From contig NGFH01000001.1 of NCBI GenBank assembly GCA_002215675.1, positions 307,764 through 371,763 of the forward strand: a stretch of DNA of 64,000 bases, in the 5' to 3' direction. Each line of letters begins with the position of its first letter. The stretch's first letter is position 1. The DNA is from Bacteroidetes bacterium 2013_40CM_41_45. GTDB taxonomy: Bacteria > Bacteroidota > Bacteroidia > AKYH767-A > 2013-40CM-41-45. The notes below the pieces were generated by a model, which did no database searches, was not told the DNA's origin, and saw only the letters and a list, made by a program, of their open reading frames with translations. Position numbers and translations under genes: made by a program. Below are positions 44,462 through 52,556 of the stretch, piece by piece.

Positions 44462-45286
44462 TTAATTGGCAAGAACCGATTCTTCTTCCATCAGTTCATC
44501 ATAGAAAGCAGAATATGTTTCGATATAATTTTCGTTATGCTGAATAACGGGCTTGACTGATTTGAGAAGTGTTTTTTCCAAAGCCGGCGGCAATGCTTCT
44601 GCTACTTTGATAACGGCATCGCTTTTATGCACAGCAGCTATATTCAGATTAATAAGACTCGGGTCTTTGTAAAGCTTTAACTCCTCTGCAGGAATTCCAT
44701 CCAGCCGGATTTTCTTTACAAAAGCATCGCCGAAACTTTCATCCAGGTCCTGGTTATATAAAGAGTAAACAACTCTCGAATTCCTGAACAGAGGATGATC
44801 CTTATAAATGGTTTTGATATAAAGAGGAATCAGGCTGGTCATCCATCCGTGACAGTGAACGATATCGGGAGCCCATCCAAGTTTCTTTACGGTCTCCAAT
44901 ACTCCGCGACAGAAAAATATAGCGCGGTCTTCGTTGTCCTTATAAAATTTCTTTTTGCCATCCCTGAAAACAAATTTGCGCTGAAAGTATTCTTCGTTAT
45001 CAATAAAGTAAACCTGCATGCGTGCATTCTGAATTGAAGCAACTTTAATAATGAGAGGATGGTCGTTTTCACCGATAATTAAGTTCATCCCCGACAGGCG
45101 GATAACTTCGTGAAGCTGGTTTCGCCTTTCATTAATGACTCCGAAGCGGGGCATGAAAGTCCGGATTTCTTTACCGCGCTCTTGTATTCCCTGCGGAAGA
45201 TAACGGCAGATATCTGCCGCCGGTCCTTCTGTTGTTAAGTAAGGGGTGATTTCCTGCGACACATATAACACTCTCGGTTTTCTCAT
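44462..45286 (-). CDS. Glycogen/starch-synthase-like protein, N-terminal domain only
   Basis: 274 aa. It matches the N-terminal Rossmann domain of GT5 glycogen synthases: RVLYVSQEITPYLTTEG at the start and PDIVHCHGWMTSLIPLYIK (about 142-160). The ADP-glucose KxGGL motif is replaced by TEGPAADI, and the C-terminal GT-B half is absent (full GlgA is about 480 aa). Short proteins of this kind recur in Bacteroidota next to panC and DUF4270, so it is not a simple truncation. Activity as a glycogen synthase is doubtful. It is divergent from panC. Confidence 0.8.
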   Translation of the reverse strand: MRKPRVLYVSQEITPYLTTEGPAADICRYLPQGIQERGKEIRTFMPRFGVINERRNQLHEVIRLSGMNLIIGENDHPLIIKVASIQNARMQVYFIDNEEYFQRKFVFRDGKKKFYKDNEDRAIFFCRGVLETVKKLGWAPDIVHCHGWMTSLIPLYIKTIYKDHPLFRNSRVVYSLYNQDLDESFGDAFVKKIRLDGIPAEELKLYKDPSLINLNIAAVHKSDAVIKVAEALPPALEKTLLKSVKPVIQHNENYIETYSAFYDELMEEESVLAN

Positions 45287-45325
45287 GATAATAGGATATA
45301 AATGGGTATTCTAAAAATCGGCATG

Positions 45326-45357
45326 CAAAGATACAACATATTAAAATATTTTTCAAT
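45326..45357 (-). promoter_or_regulatory. Promoter of the glycogen-synthase-like gene
   Basis: On the minus strand TATCTTTG (45326-45333) matches TAnnTTTG exactly, with ATTG 20 bases upstream (45354-45357). The predicted leader is about 33 bases. Confidence 0.55.
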
Positions 45358-45482
45358 TAAACCACCTTATAATATAAATAATTTCAGTCAAATTTCTTTA
45401 AAAGCAATGCCCTTGCTACTCAATAGATTATCACCAAAAAAATGGTTTATACTTGCCAAACCATTATCTTCCCTTCAGTTTT

Positions 45483-46322
45483 ATGAAAATATTCGGCAAA
45501 ATCGAGGATATTACTGCCGCTCTAGCCCAAATAAGAGCGCAGAAAAAAACCGTCGGTTTTGTCCCTACCATGGGGGCGCTTCACAAGGGGCATATGTCTT
45601 TGGTTTTAAGGGCCAGGGAAAATGACGTGGTAGTGAGCAGCATATTTGTTAATCCAACCCAGTTTAATAATCCCGAAGACCTTAAGAAGTACCCCCGTAC
45701 CCTCGATAAGGATTTGGCCATGCTTGAATCCAGTCAAAACGATATTGTCTTTAATCCTGACGTTGGGGAAATGTATCCCTCAAATGAAAGGGAGGAGCAT
45801 TTTGAATTTGATGGGCTGGATACTGTAATGGAAGGCAAATTCCGCCCCGGGCATTTTAACGGAGTAGCGAGAGTGGTGTCAAAACTTTTTAGAATCGTTG
45901 AGCCGGACAGAGCATATTTCGGGGAAAAGGATTACCAGCAGCTTCTCATCATTAAAAAAATTTCGGAAAAACTTTTTCCTGAAATGAATATTGTAGCATG
46001 TCCCACCGTTAGAGAACCCGACGGATTGGCAATGAGCTCACGCAATGCTTTGTTAGATGAGACAAGCCGTTCTGAGGCAGCTTTAATTTCCCGGGCACTT
46101 TTCCAGGTAAGGGAACTGAAAGATAAGTTGAATGTAACAGAATTGGAAAAACTGGTGAGCGATAAGATTAATTCTTCGTCCTCTCTGCGGGTAGAATATT
46201 TTGAAATAGCAGATGAAAGAAACTTACAGCCGCTTACAGAAATTAATGAGCATGCAAGGGCTTTTATTGCCGTGCTGGCGGGAAAAATCCGGCTCATAGA
46301 TAACCTTTCCCTAAATTTCTAA
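45483..46322 (+). CDS. panC: Pantoate-beta-alanine ligase
   Basis: 279 aa from the ATG at 45483; an upstream ATG at 45453 would add ten residues not found in the family. It joins pantoate and beta-alanine with ATP to give pantothenate, the coenzyme A precursor. Motifs: [14 protein letters not shown] (HxGH nucleotidyl site), [12 protein letters not shown] and SSRNALL. panD follows after 10 bases, placing the two pantothenate steps in one operon. Confidence 0.96.
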   Translation: MKIFGKIEDITAALAQIRAQKKTVGFVPTMGALHKGHMSLVLRARENDVVVSSIFVNPTQFNNPEDLKKYPRTLDKDLAMLESSQNDIVFNPDVGEMYPSNEREEHFEFDGLDTVMEGKFRPGHFNGVARVVSKLFRIVEPDRAYFGEKDYQQLLIIKKISEKLFPEMNIVACPTVREPDGLAMSSRNALLDETSRSEAALISRALFQVRELKDKLNVTELEKLVSDKINSSSSLRVEYFEIADERNLQPLTEINEHARAFIAVLAGKIRLIDNLSLNF

Positions 46323-46332
46323 TTTTGCACAC

Positions 46333-46683
46333 ATGCAAATCCAGGTTCTTAAATCGAAAATACACAGGGTAAAGATTACCCAGTCAGAACTCCATTATGT
46401 AGGCAGCATAACCATAGACCCCGACCTGATGGAAGCAGCTAACCTTATTGAAAATGAAAAAGTAGAAATCCTTAACATTAATAATGGCGAGCGGCTGGAA
46501 ACCTATGTGATAAAAGGTAACCGCGGAACGGGGCAGATTTGCCTTAACGGGCCGGCAGCACGAAAAGCACAGATTGGTGACCTGATTATTATTATCTCTT
46601 ACGCATCGGTTGATTTTGAAGAAGCGAAAAAATTCAAGCCCGTTATTATTTTTCCCGACAGCGAAAACAGGCTGATTAAATAG
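46333..46683 (+). CDS. panD: Aspartate 1-decarboxylase precursor
   Basis: 116 aa; makes beta-alanine from aspartate for the panC reaction. The self-cleavage site Gly24-Ser25 (YVGSITID) yields the pyruvoyl cofactor. [22 protein letters not shown] is typical, shown here by its conserved NGPAAR core. It is the second gene of the operon. A heptamer island fills the 93 bases to the next gene. Confidence 0.97.
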   Translation: MQIQVLKSKIHRVKITQSELHYVGSITIDPDLMEAANLIENEKVEILNINNGERLETYVIKGNRGTGQICLNGPAARKAQIGDLIIIISYASVDFEEAKKFKPVIIFPDSENRLIK

Positions 46684-46757
46684 TTAGACGTTTGATGTTA
46701 GGCGTTTGATGTTTTGATATATAACCTATAACATATAACCCGTATAACAAGGGTAAC
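46683..46757. repeat. Composite heptamer island after panD
   Basis: First, five 7-nt words of type GTTTGAT/GTTAGAC (46683-46717). Then come three NNNTAAC words in phase (46719-46739) and two more shifted by 2 bases (to 46757). Two word families stand side by side. Confidence 0.7.
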
Positions 46758-46776
46758 GAGTTTTTTCTGAAGAGCT

Positions 46777-47790
46777 TTGAAAAAAATTTTCCCTGCAATA
46801 AAATTTATCCTCTTCCTGTCTGTCGCAGCAGGACTAATGTACCTTGCTCTTAGAGGGACAGATATAGATGAGTTGTGGCGTACACTCAAAGAGGCAAATT
46901 ATGGATACGTATTTCTGTCCCTTATTCCTGCCATGCTTGCCTTTGCCAGCCGTGCATGGCGATGGAAAATTTTGCTTCACCCATTGGGTTACAAACCAAA
47001 ATTCAGCAATACTTTTTATGCTATGATGCTCGGATACCTTGCTAACCTTGCACTACCCCGTTTAGGTGAAGTAAGCAGGTCGGTAGCTTTAAACCGGGCA
47101 GAAAAAATTCCGCTGGATGTAATTATCGGCACCGTGATTGCCGAGCGCGCTGTTGACGTGCTGTCGCTTTTTCTCTGCATCGTATTGGCGCTAATACTGG
47201 AGTTCGAAAGAATTTATTCTTTTCTGATGGACAATCTTATACTGCCCTTCAAGCTGAAAATTTTTCAGGCAGTTCATTCCGGTTTTTTCTTTCCCGTGCT
47301 CATTGTTCTGGTAGCAGGGGTGATTGTTTTCCTGATATGGAGACGAAGGAAAAAACATACTTCATCGTTTACAGAAAAAATAATTCTGTTTTTTAAAGGT
47401 ATATTAGCGGGGCTGACTTCGGTGATGAAGATGAAAAATCATAGTGCATTTATTTTCCATTCTGTTTTTATCTGGGTCATGTACTGGCTTGTAACATACA
47501 TCTGCTTCTTTTCAGTAGAGGCTACTTCTTCACTTGATATGAGCGCAGGAGTTTTCATTCTGGTAGTTGGTGCGATTGGTATGACCCTTCCTGTTCCGGG
47601 AGGTTTCGGTTCCTACCACGCATTGGTGCTTGCAGGCTTACTTATTTTTAAAATCGCGGAGGCACCTGCTAAATCATATGCTATAATTGTTCACGAATCT
47701 CAAACACTGGTCGTGATAATTGTAGGTGTAGTTTCTTTTTTAATACTCTCTTTTAGAAAAAAACAAAAACCCGCAGATGTCAACTCATGA
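46777..47790 (+). CDS. Lysylphosphatidylglycerol synthase/flippase-like membrane protein (UPF0104)
   Basis: 337 aa with about eight hydrophobic helices. It contains the family segments LPRLGEVSRS and IAERAVDVLSLF, and VPGGFGSYHAL in the second half. It lacks the soluble aminoacyl-transferase domain of MprF, so a lipid flippase or transport role is likelier. The start is a TTG (46777) about 20 bases after the heptamer island. Its end overlaps rfaE2 by 14 bases. Confidence 0.85.
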   Translation: MKKIFPAIKFILFLSVAAGLMYLALRGTDIDELWRTLKEANYGYVFLSLIPAMLAFASRAWRWKILLHPLGYKPKFSNTFYAMMLGYLANLALPRLGEVSRSVALNRAEKIPLDVIIGTVIAERAVDVLSLFLCIVLALILEFERIYSFLMDNLILPFKLKIFQAVHSGFFFPVLIVLVAGVIVFLIWRRRKKHTSSFTEKIILFFKGILAGLTSVMKMKNHSAFIFHSVFIWVMYWLVTYICFFSVEATSSLDMSAGVFILVVGAIGMTLPVPGGFGSYHALVLAGLLIFKIAEAPAKSYAIIVHESQTLVVIIVGVVSFLILSFRKKQKPADVNS

Positions 47791-48271
47791 ATCGGTAAGC
47801 GCAAAGATTCTGGCGGGAGATAGCCTGGAACGAGAGATAGCCCGCTGGAAATTCTTCAGGAAAAAAATCGTATTCACCAACGGCTGCTTCGACCTGTTGC
47901 ATTTAGGGCATATTGAATACCTGGGGAAGGCAGCCGATATGGGAGACGTTCTTATTATAGGACTGAATAGTGATGGTTCGGTAAGACGGCTCAAGGGAAG
48001 CAACCGTCCTGTAAATAACCAGGAGCAGCGTGCCATGCTCTTAGCCTCGCTAAGTTTTGTATCCGCAGTTGCAATTTTTGACGAAGACACTCCTTTAAAT
48101 CTTATCTCAAAAGTTCAGCCCGATATACTTGTTAAAGGAGGCGACTATAGGCCTGATGAAGTGGCTGGCGCTGATATTGTATTGGCAAAAGGGGGAGAAG
48201 TAAGAATCATTGAGCTTACTCCCGGTTATTCCACTACGGAAATGGAAAAAAGGATACGGCAGGGGAAATAA
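47777..48271 (+). CDS. rfaE2: D-glycero-beta-D-manno-heptose 1-phosphate adenylyltransferase
   Basis: 164 aa nucleotidyltransferase making ADP-heptose for LPS inner core. Motifs: FTNGCFDLLHLGHIEYL (HxGH site), LNSDGSVRRLKG and VKGGDY. It is the stand-alone C-terminal part of HldE; the kinase half is not in the window. It overlaps the preceding membrane protein by 14 bases, so the two are co-translated. With panCD upstream it forms a four-gene run. Confidence 0.93.
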   Translation: MSTHESVSAKILAGDSLEREIARWKFFRKKIVFTNGCFDLLHLGHIEYLGKAADMGDVLIIGLNSDGSVRRLKGSNRPVNNQEQRAMLLASLSFVSAVAIFDEDTPLNLISKVQPDILVKGGDYRPDEVAGADIVLAKGGEVRIIELTPGYSTTEMEKRIRQGK

Positions 48272-48365
48272 CAGGAATAGATATCAATATTAGGGTGTGA
48301 ATTATTTTAATATTTGCTTGCAGATATACCCTCCCCATGCTTACTTTTACATTAAATATCAGGGT

Positions 48366-48788
48366 ATGAAATCCGGGAGAAACAACTCAAAAATTTTTAC
48401 AGCGATTTTTATATTTTTGGGTGCAGCTGGGTTAATTCTTTCTTCTTGTCAATCGAATCGCTGGTTTCAGTCCGAAAGCTCATTGAATGCAAAGATTCAG
48501 ACCACCTGGAATAAAATCAAAATTGACCCTCATGCCGCTACCGAGCAATGGAAATTCAGTGAGGGAAAAGTTTACAGGCTAAAGGACACAACAGAAGATA
48601 TTGGGAATTACAGCGTAAGCACCACATTGAGTAAAGCATATTTAACCATAACCGACTTTTCAGTTTTCCCTATGGATGCGATGAATGCCAAATGGGAAAT
48701 CCTGGAACTTGAAGGAGGTGTTTTGGCCATCGCCACCGACCATGACGGCAGTTCAGGAGTGAAAGAACTGGAATTCTCGGAGAAATAA
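48366..48788 (+). CDS. Small lipoprotein, unknown function
   Basis: 140 aa from the ATG at 48366, chosen because MKSGRNNSKIF starts a signal with the lipobox ILSSC (Cys at about 28). The mature 110 residues look like a compact beta-barrel of the lipocalin-like kind (W-x-F, YRLKDT, WEILELEGG, ITD-type strands). No catalytic residues. TACTTTTA at 48342-48349 with CTTG 21 bases before it may be its promoter. Convergent with the LytR-type regulator. Confidence 0.65.
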   Translation: MKSGRNNSKIFTAIFIFLGAAGLILSSCQSNRWFQSESSLNAKIQTTWNKIKIDPHAATEQWKFSEGKVYRLKDTTEDIGNYSVSTTLSKAYLTITDFSVFPMDAMNAKWEILELEGGVLAIATDHDGSSGVKELEFSEK

Positions 48789-48815
48789 GTTCTCTTTCCC
48801 CAAACACATTTTAGT

Positions 48816-49514
48816 TTAATCATTCAGCTTAAAAACCAGTTGAATGAGTTCGTCTTTGTAGTTAGCCCCAATAGGAATGTGCTGGTCGTTTACTTCTATG
48901 TAATTTCCTATTATAGTTTTTACGGCCGGCAGCGAAACGATATATGATTTATGCACCCGCACAAATTGCTGGTGCGGTAGTGATTCTTCAAACCTTTTCA
49001 TGGTTTGATGCACTACGTAAAATTTGTCTTTGAGAAATACTTTCAGGTAGTCTTTCATACCCTCCACATACATGATTTCAGAGAAATTTACTTTCACCAG
49101 TTTGCCATCAACCTTTAGAAAGATGAAATCGGTTTTTTGTTCTGCGGCATTCGAAGAACTATTTTTTTTCTGGTCAAGAGCTTTATTTACCGCTTTCAGA
49201 AAACGTTCAAACGAAATCGGCTTCAGCAGGTAATCGGTCACATCAAAATCATAGCTCTCCAGCGCATGCTGGGGAAATGCCGTAGTTATTATAACAGCCG
49301 GAATATTCTTTACTGATTTAAGAAAACCGAGCCCGTCAATCACAGGCATCTGTATGTCGAGGAAAATCAAGTCTATTTTTTCTTTTTTCATCACCTCGAA
49401 TGCCTGTATAGCATCGCTGCATTTCTTGACCACCTCAAGATTTGGAATGCGCGTGATATAGCTCTCAATCAGCTCCTGGGCCAGTGGTTCATCATCTACA
49501 ATAAGGCACTTCAT
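48816..49514 (-). CDS. LytTR family response regulator
   Basis: 232 aa. Receiver domain with phospho-acceptor Asp53 (LIFLDIQMP) and the usual DDE triad at the start. LytTR DNA-binding domain at about 135-230 (FLKVDGKLVKVNF ... EGMKDYLKVFL, VRVHKSYIV). It overlaps the kinase gene by 4 bases, so the two form a two-component pair. LytTR regulators bind direct repeats near target promoters; no site could be assigned here. Confidence 0.95.
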   Translation of the reverse strand: MKCLIVDDEPLAQELIESYITRIPNLEVVKKCSDAIQAFEVMKKEKIDLIFLDIQMPVIDGLGFLKSVKNIPAVIITTAFPQHALESYDFDVTDYLLKPISFERFLKAVNKALDQKKNSSSNAAEQKTDFIFLKVDGKLVKVNFSEIMYVEGMKDYLKVFLKDKFYVVHQTMKRFEESLPHQQFVRVHKSYIVSLPAVKTIIGNYIEVNDQHIPIGANYKDELIQLVFKLND

Positions 49515-50563
49515 AATGTAATTTCGTTTAAGTCAATAGTAAGATTCATAGAAAATTTTTCATCGCGAGGTTCAATGCTCAGCATGTATTTGCCGGGATA
49601 CAAAAGCTCAAGACGCTTCTTGACATTTTCAAGCCCTATTCCTTTATCATGCACACCACCGTTATTATTTTCTGTTGTACTGTTGACAACAGAGAGCGAA
49701 AGTTTTTTATCCAGCGTGCTCAAATGTATATCTACCCAGCCCTTGCCAATCTGTGCATTTACACCGTGCTTGAAACTGTTTTCAATAAACGGTATAAGTA
49801 GCAGGGGGGCAATCTCGCTGTCATCAGCATTTCCGGAAAGAGAAAAACCAATGCGCACATTTTTATCGTGCCTGATTTTTTCAAGCTCTATATAATCATT
49901 GATGAACCGGATTTCTTTCTGCAGCGCAACCTGAGGAGCATTACATTCATACAAAAGATAGCGCATCATGCTGCTGAGCTTCAACAGCATCCCGGGTGTC
50001 TGTTCTGATTTCTGCAATGACAATGCATAAATATTATTTAGCGTGTTAAACAGGAAATGCGGGTTCACCTGCGCCTTCAGCGCTTTTAACTCGAGCTGAA
50101 GATTTTCCTTCTGAAGGGCGAGAACCTTATTCTGCGTGGTCAGGGCAAGCCACGTATATTTAAGAGCGTAAGTAATAGTGAAGGCAAAAAATCCTTCCAG
50201 GATGTCGTAGTTGGGGTCAATGCGGTGGATGTAACTTGCCAATCCCTTTGGTAGCCATTCGGCAGGAATCCGGTTCAAAACAAAATAACTCAGGTAGGAA
50301 TAAATGAACAGTAAAGCTATGGTGGCAGGAACGTAGAGAAAATATTTTCTCTTGTTCAGCAACTTGGGAACCAGCACATACAAGTGTATGTACACAAAAG
50401 GCATCTGGGCAATAATGTAAGAGAACGAAAAAGCGAAAGCTCCCTGCAATGAATACAGCGAAACGATATCATAAAACGTACGCGACATCCATGCCGTCCA
50501 GAAAAGAGCATGAAGCAGAATGCGCCTCAGCACTGGGTTTTTAAACACTTCGTTGGAAAACAT
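49511..50563 (-). CDS. LytS/YehU-type sensor histidine kinase
   Basis: 350 aa from the ATG at 50563. Four or five hydrophobic segments in the first 160 residues, then a short coiled coil. The His_kinase domain has the phospho-site VNPHFLFNTLNN, and a GHKL ATPase with IPFIENSFKHGV and KGIGLENVKKRLELLYP. It pairs with the LytTR regulator by a 4-base overlap. A -7-like TACTTTTG lies at 50578-50585 on the minus strand, giving a very short leader. Confidence 0.93.
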   Translation of the reverse strand: MFSNEVFKNPVLRRILLHALFWTAWMSRTFYDIVSLYSLQGAFAFSFSYIIAQMPFVYIHLYVLVPKLLNKRKYFLYVPATIALLFIYSYLSYFVLNRIPAEWLPKGLASYIHRIDPNYDILEGFFAFTITYALKYTWLALTTQNKVLALQKENLQLELKALKAQVNPHFLFNTLNNIYALSLQKSEQTPGMLLKLSSMMRYLLYECNAPQVALQKEIRFINDYIELEKIRHDKNVRIGFSLSGNADDSEIAPLLLIPFIENSFKHGVNAQIGKGWVDIHLSTLDKKLSLSVVNSTTENNNGGVHDKGIGLENVKKRLELLYPGKYMLSIEPRDEKFSMNLTIDLNEITL

Positions 50564-50771
50564 AATTTTAGTTACGCCAAAAGTAAGAAGCAAATTCTTC
50601 AGGAGCTATTTTAGTAGACCAACAAAATGTTTTCATAGACAAACCCTGAATAGAATTAAGAAAAAATGAAAATCAGCGGTTTATCCTTTTTTTAATGCAG
50701 TTTGTCTAAAAGATTTTTAATTGATTTACATCATCGTTTATTTGGTACTGACAAAAAGAACCCCTATTTTT

Positions 50772-52550
50772 ATGAAAACCCTTTTATTTTTTTTATTAGC
50801 TGCATCAACACTGGTTTCATGCTCACAGCACGAAGCGAAGGACAGCGGCAACATCTCGAAAAACATGAATGAAATTTTTAATAATTATTACGAAGAACGT
50901 CTCCCGCTCTTTCCACTTGAAGCCACCGCCATAGCAGATAACCGCTATAACGACCAATTGCCTTGCGACATTTCGGATTCGTACCGCGAGAAGATAAAAT
51001 CGTTTTACAGAAAATACCTGGATGAAATTTCTAAAATTAAAAGAGAAGAATTAAAAGGCGAAGATGTTTTGAGCTATGACGTCTTTAAGCGGGAAATGGA
51101 AATGCAGATAGAAGGACTGAACTTTCACGACAACCTTATGCCGCTCAACCAATTCTGGGGAATGCATCTCACCTTTGCGCAGTTGGGTTCAGGCGATGGC
51201 AACCAACCTTTCAAGACGGTGAAAGACTACAATGATTTTCTCGGCCGCATTCATGGTTTTGTGATTTGGTGTGATACTGCGGTAGCCAATATGAAACGTG
51301 GAATAGAGGAGAAAATTGTTCTTCCAAAAATTCTTGCCGAACGAATGCTTCCCCAATTGCAGGCAATGCTTGTAAAGGATGTTACCGAAAGTGTTTTCTA
51401 TGCTCCCATAAAAAAAATGCCGGCATCATTTTCTGCAAATGATAAGCAAAGGTTGACGGACGCTTATGCTGCAGCAATTACCGGCCAGGTAATTCCTTCC
51501 TATAAAAAGCTATATGATTTTACAAAGGATGAATACATTCTTGCCTGCAGAAGCGCAGCAGGTATTTCTGATATTCCGGGTGGAAAGGGGTATTATGGAT
51601 ACCTCGCAAAATTCTGGACGACAACGAACATGACTCCGGATGAAATTTTTGAAACCGGGCAAAAGGAAGTGGCGCGAATCAGGGCTGAAATGGAACGGGT
51701 AAAAAATGAAACCGGTTTCAAAGGCGACCTGAAATCATTTTTCAATTACCTGCACACCGATAAAAAATTTATGCCTTTCAAAGAACCTGCCGAAGTTATC
51801 AATGCTTTCAGAAGCATTGAAGCACGCATGCAGCCGCAGTTGAAAGTACTTTTCAACCTCGTTCCCAGGGCGAAATTTGAAGTGCGGCAAACCGAGAAGT
51901 TTCGTGAAGCTTCGGCAAGTGCAGAATACAATCAGTCGGCACCCGATGGTTCGCGGCCCGGAATTTTTTATGTACCTGTTCCCGATGCGACAAAATTCAA
52001 TGTTGTAGGCATGGAATGCCTCTTTCTGCACGAAGCTATTCCCGGGCATCATTACCAGATTTCTATCCAGCAGGAAAATGAACAGCTTCCAAAATTCAGG
52101 CGGTTCGGGTGGTATGGTGCATATGGCGAGGGTTGGGCGCTGTACACCGAATCGCTGGGAAAAGAACTGGGGCTCTACACGGACCTGTATCAATATTTCG
52201 GAAGCCTGAACGAGGAAATGCATAGAGCCATACGTTTAGTAGTTGATGTGGGCATGCATATGAAAGGATGGACACGCGAGCAGGCTATTCAATTTTCTCT
52301 CGATAATGATGCAGAATCAGAAGCGGACATCACCTCAGAAATTGAACGGTACATGGCTATACCCGGCCAGGCGCTGGCCTACAAAATCGGCCAGCTTAAG
52401 ATTATCGAAATAAGAAAACGCGCTGAGCAAACACTTGGTGCAAAATTTTCTATCCAGAAATTTCATGATGAGGTTTTGATAAGCGGCTGCCTGCCGTTAG
52501 AAATTTTTGAAAACAAAATGAACGCATGGATTAAGTCACAGCAGAGTTAG
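50772..52550 (+). CDS. DUF885 family lipoprotein (putative metallopeptidase)
   Basis: 592 aa from the ATG at 50772, which gives a lipoprotein signal (TLVSC). DUF885 proteins carry a HExxxGH motif; here it is HEAIPGHH from residue 420. Other conserved parts: GEGWALYTE and SEADITSEIERYMAIPGQALAYKIG near the C-terminus. A zinc-peptidase-type fold is likely. The next gene starts 6 bases after the stop, so the pair is an operon. Confidence 0.88.
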   Translation: MKTLLFFLLAASTLVSCSQHEAKDSGNISKNMNEIFNNYYEERLPLFPLEATAIADNRYNDQLPCDISDSYREKIKSFYRKYLDEISKIKREELKGEDVLSYDVFKREMEMQIEGLNFHDNLMPLNQFWGMHLTFAQLGSGDGNQPFKTVKDYNDFLGRIHGFVIWCDTAVANMKRGIEEKIVLPKILAERMLPQLQAMLVKDVTESVFYAPIKKMPASFSANDKQRLTDAYAAAITGQVIPSYKKLYDFTKDEYILACRSAAGISDIPGGKGYYGYLAKFWTTTNMTPDEIFETGQKEVARIRAEMERVKNETGFKGDLKSFFNYLHTDKKFMPFKEPAEVINAFRSIEARMQPQLKVLFNLVPRAKFEVRQTEKFREASASAEYNQSAPDGSRPGIFYVPVPDATKFNVVGMECLFLHEAIPGHHYQISIQQENEQLPKFRRFGWYGAYGEGWALYTESLGKELGLYTDLYQYFGSLNEEMHRAIRLVVDVGMHMKGWTREQAIQFSLDNDAESEADITSEIERYMAIPGQALAYKIGQLKIIEIRKRAEQTLGAKFSIQKFHDEVLISGCLPLEIFENKMNAWIKSQQS

Positions 52551-52556
52551 CTGCAC

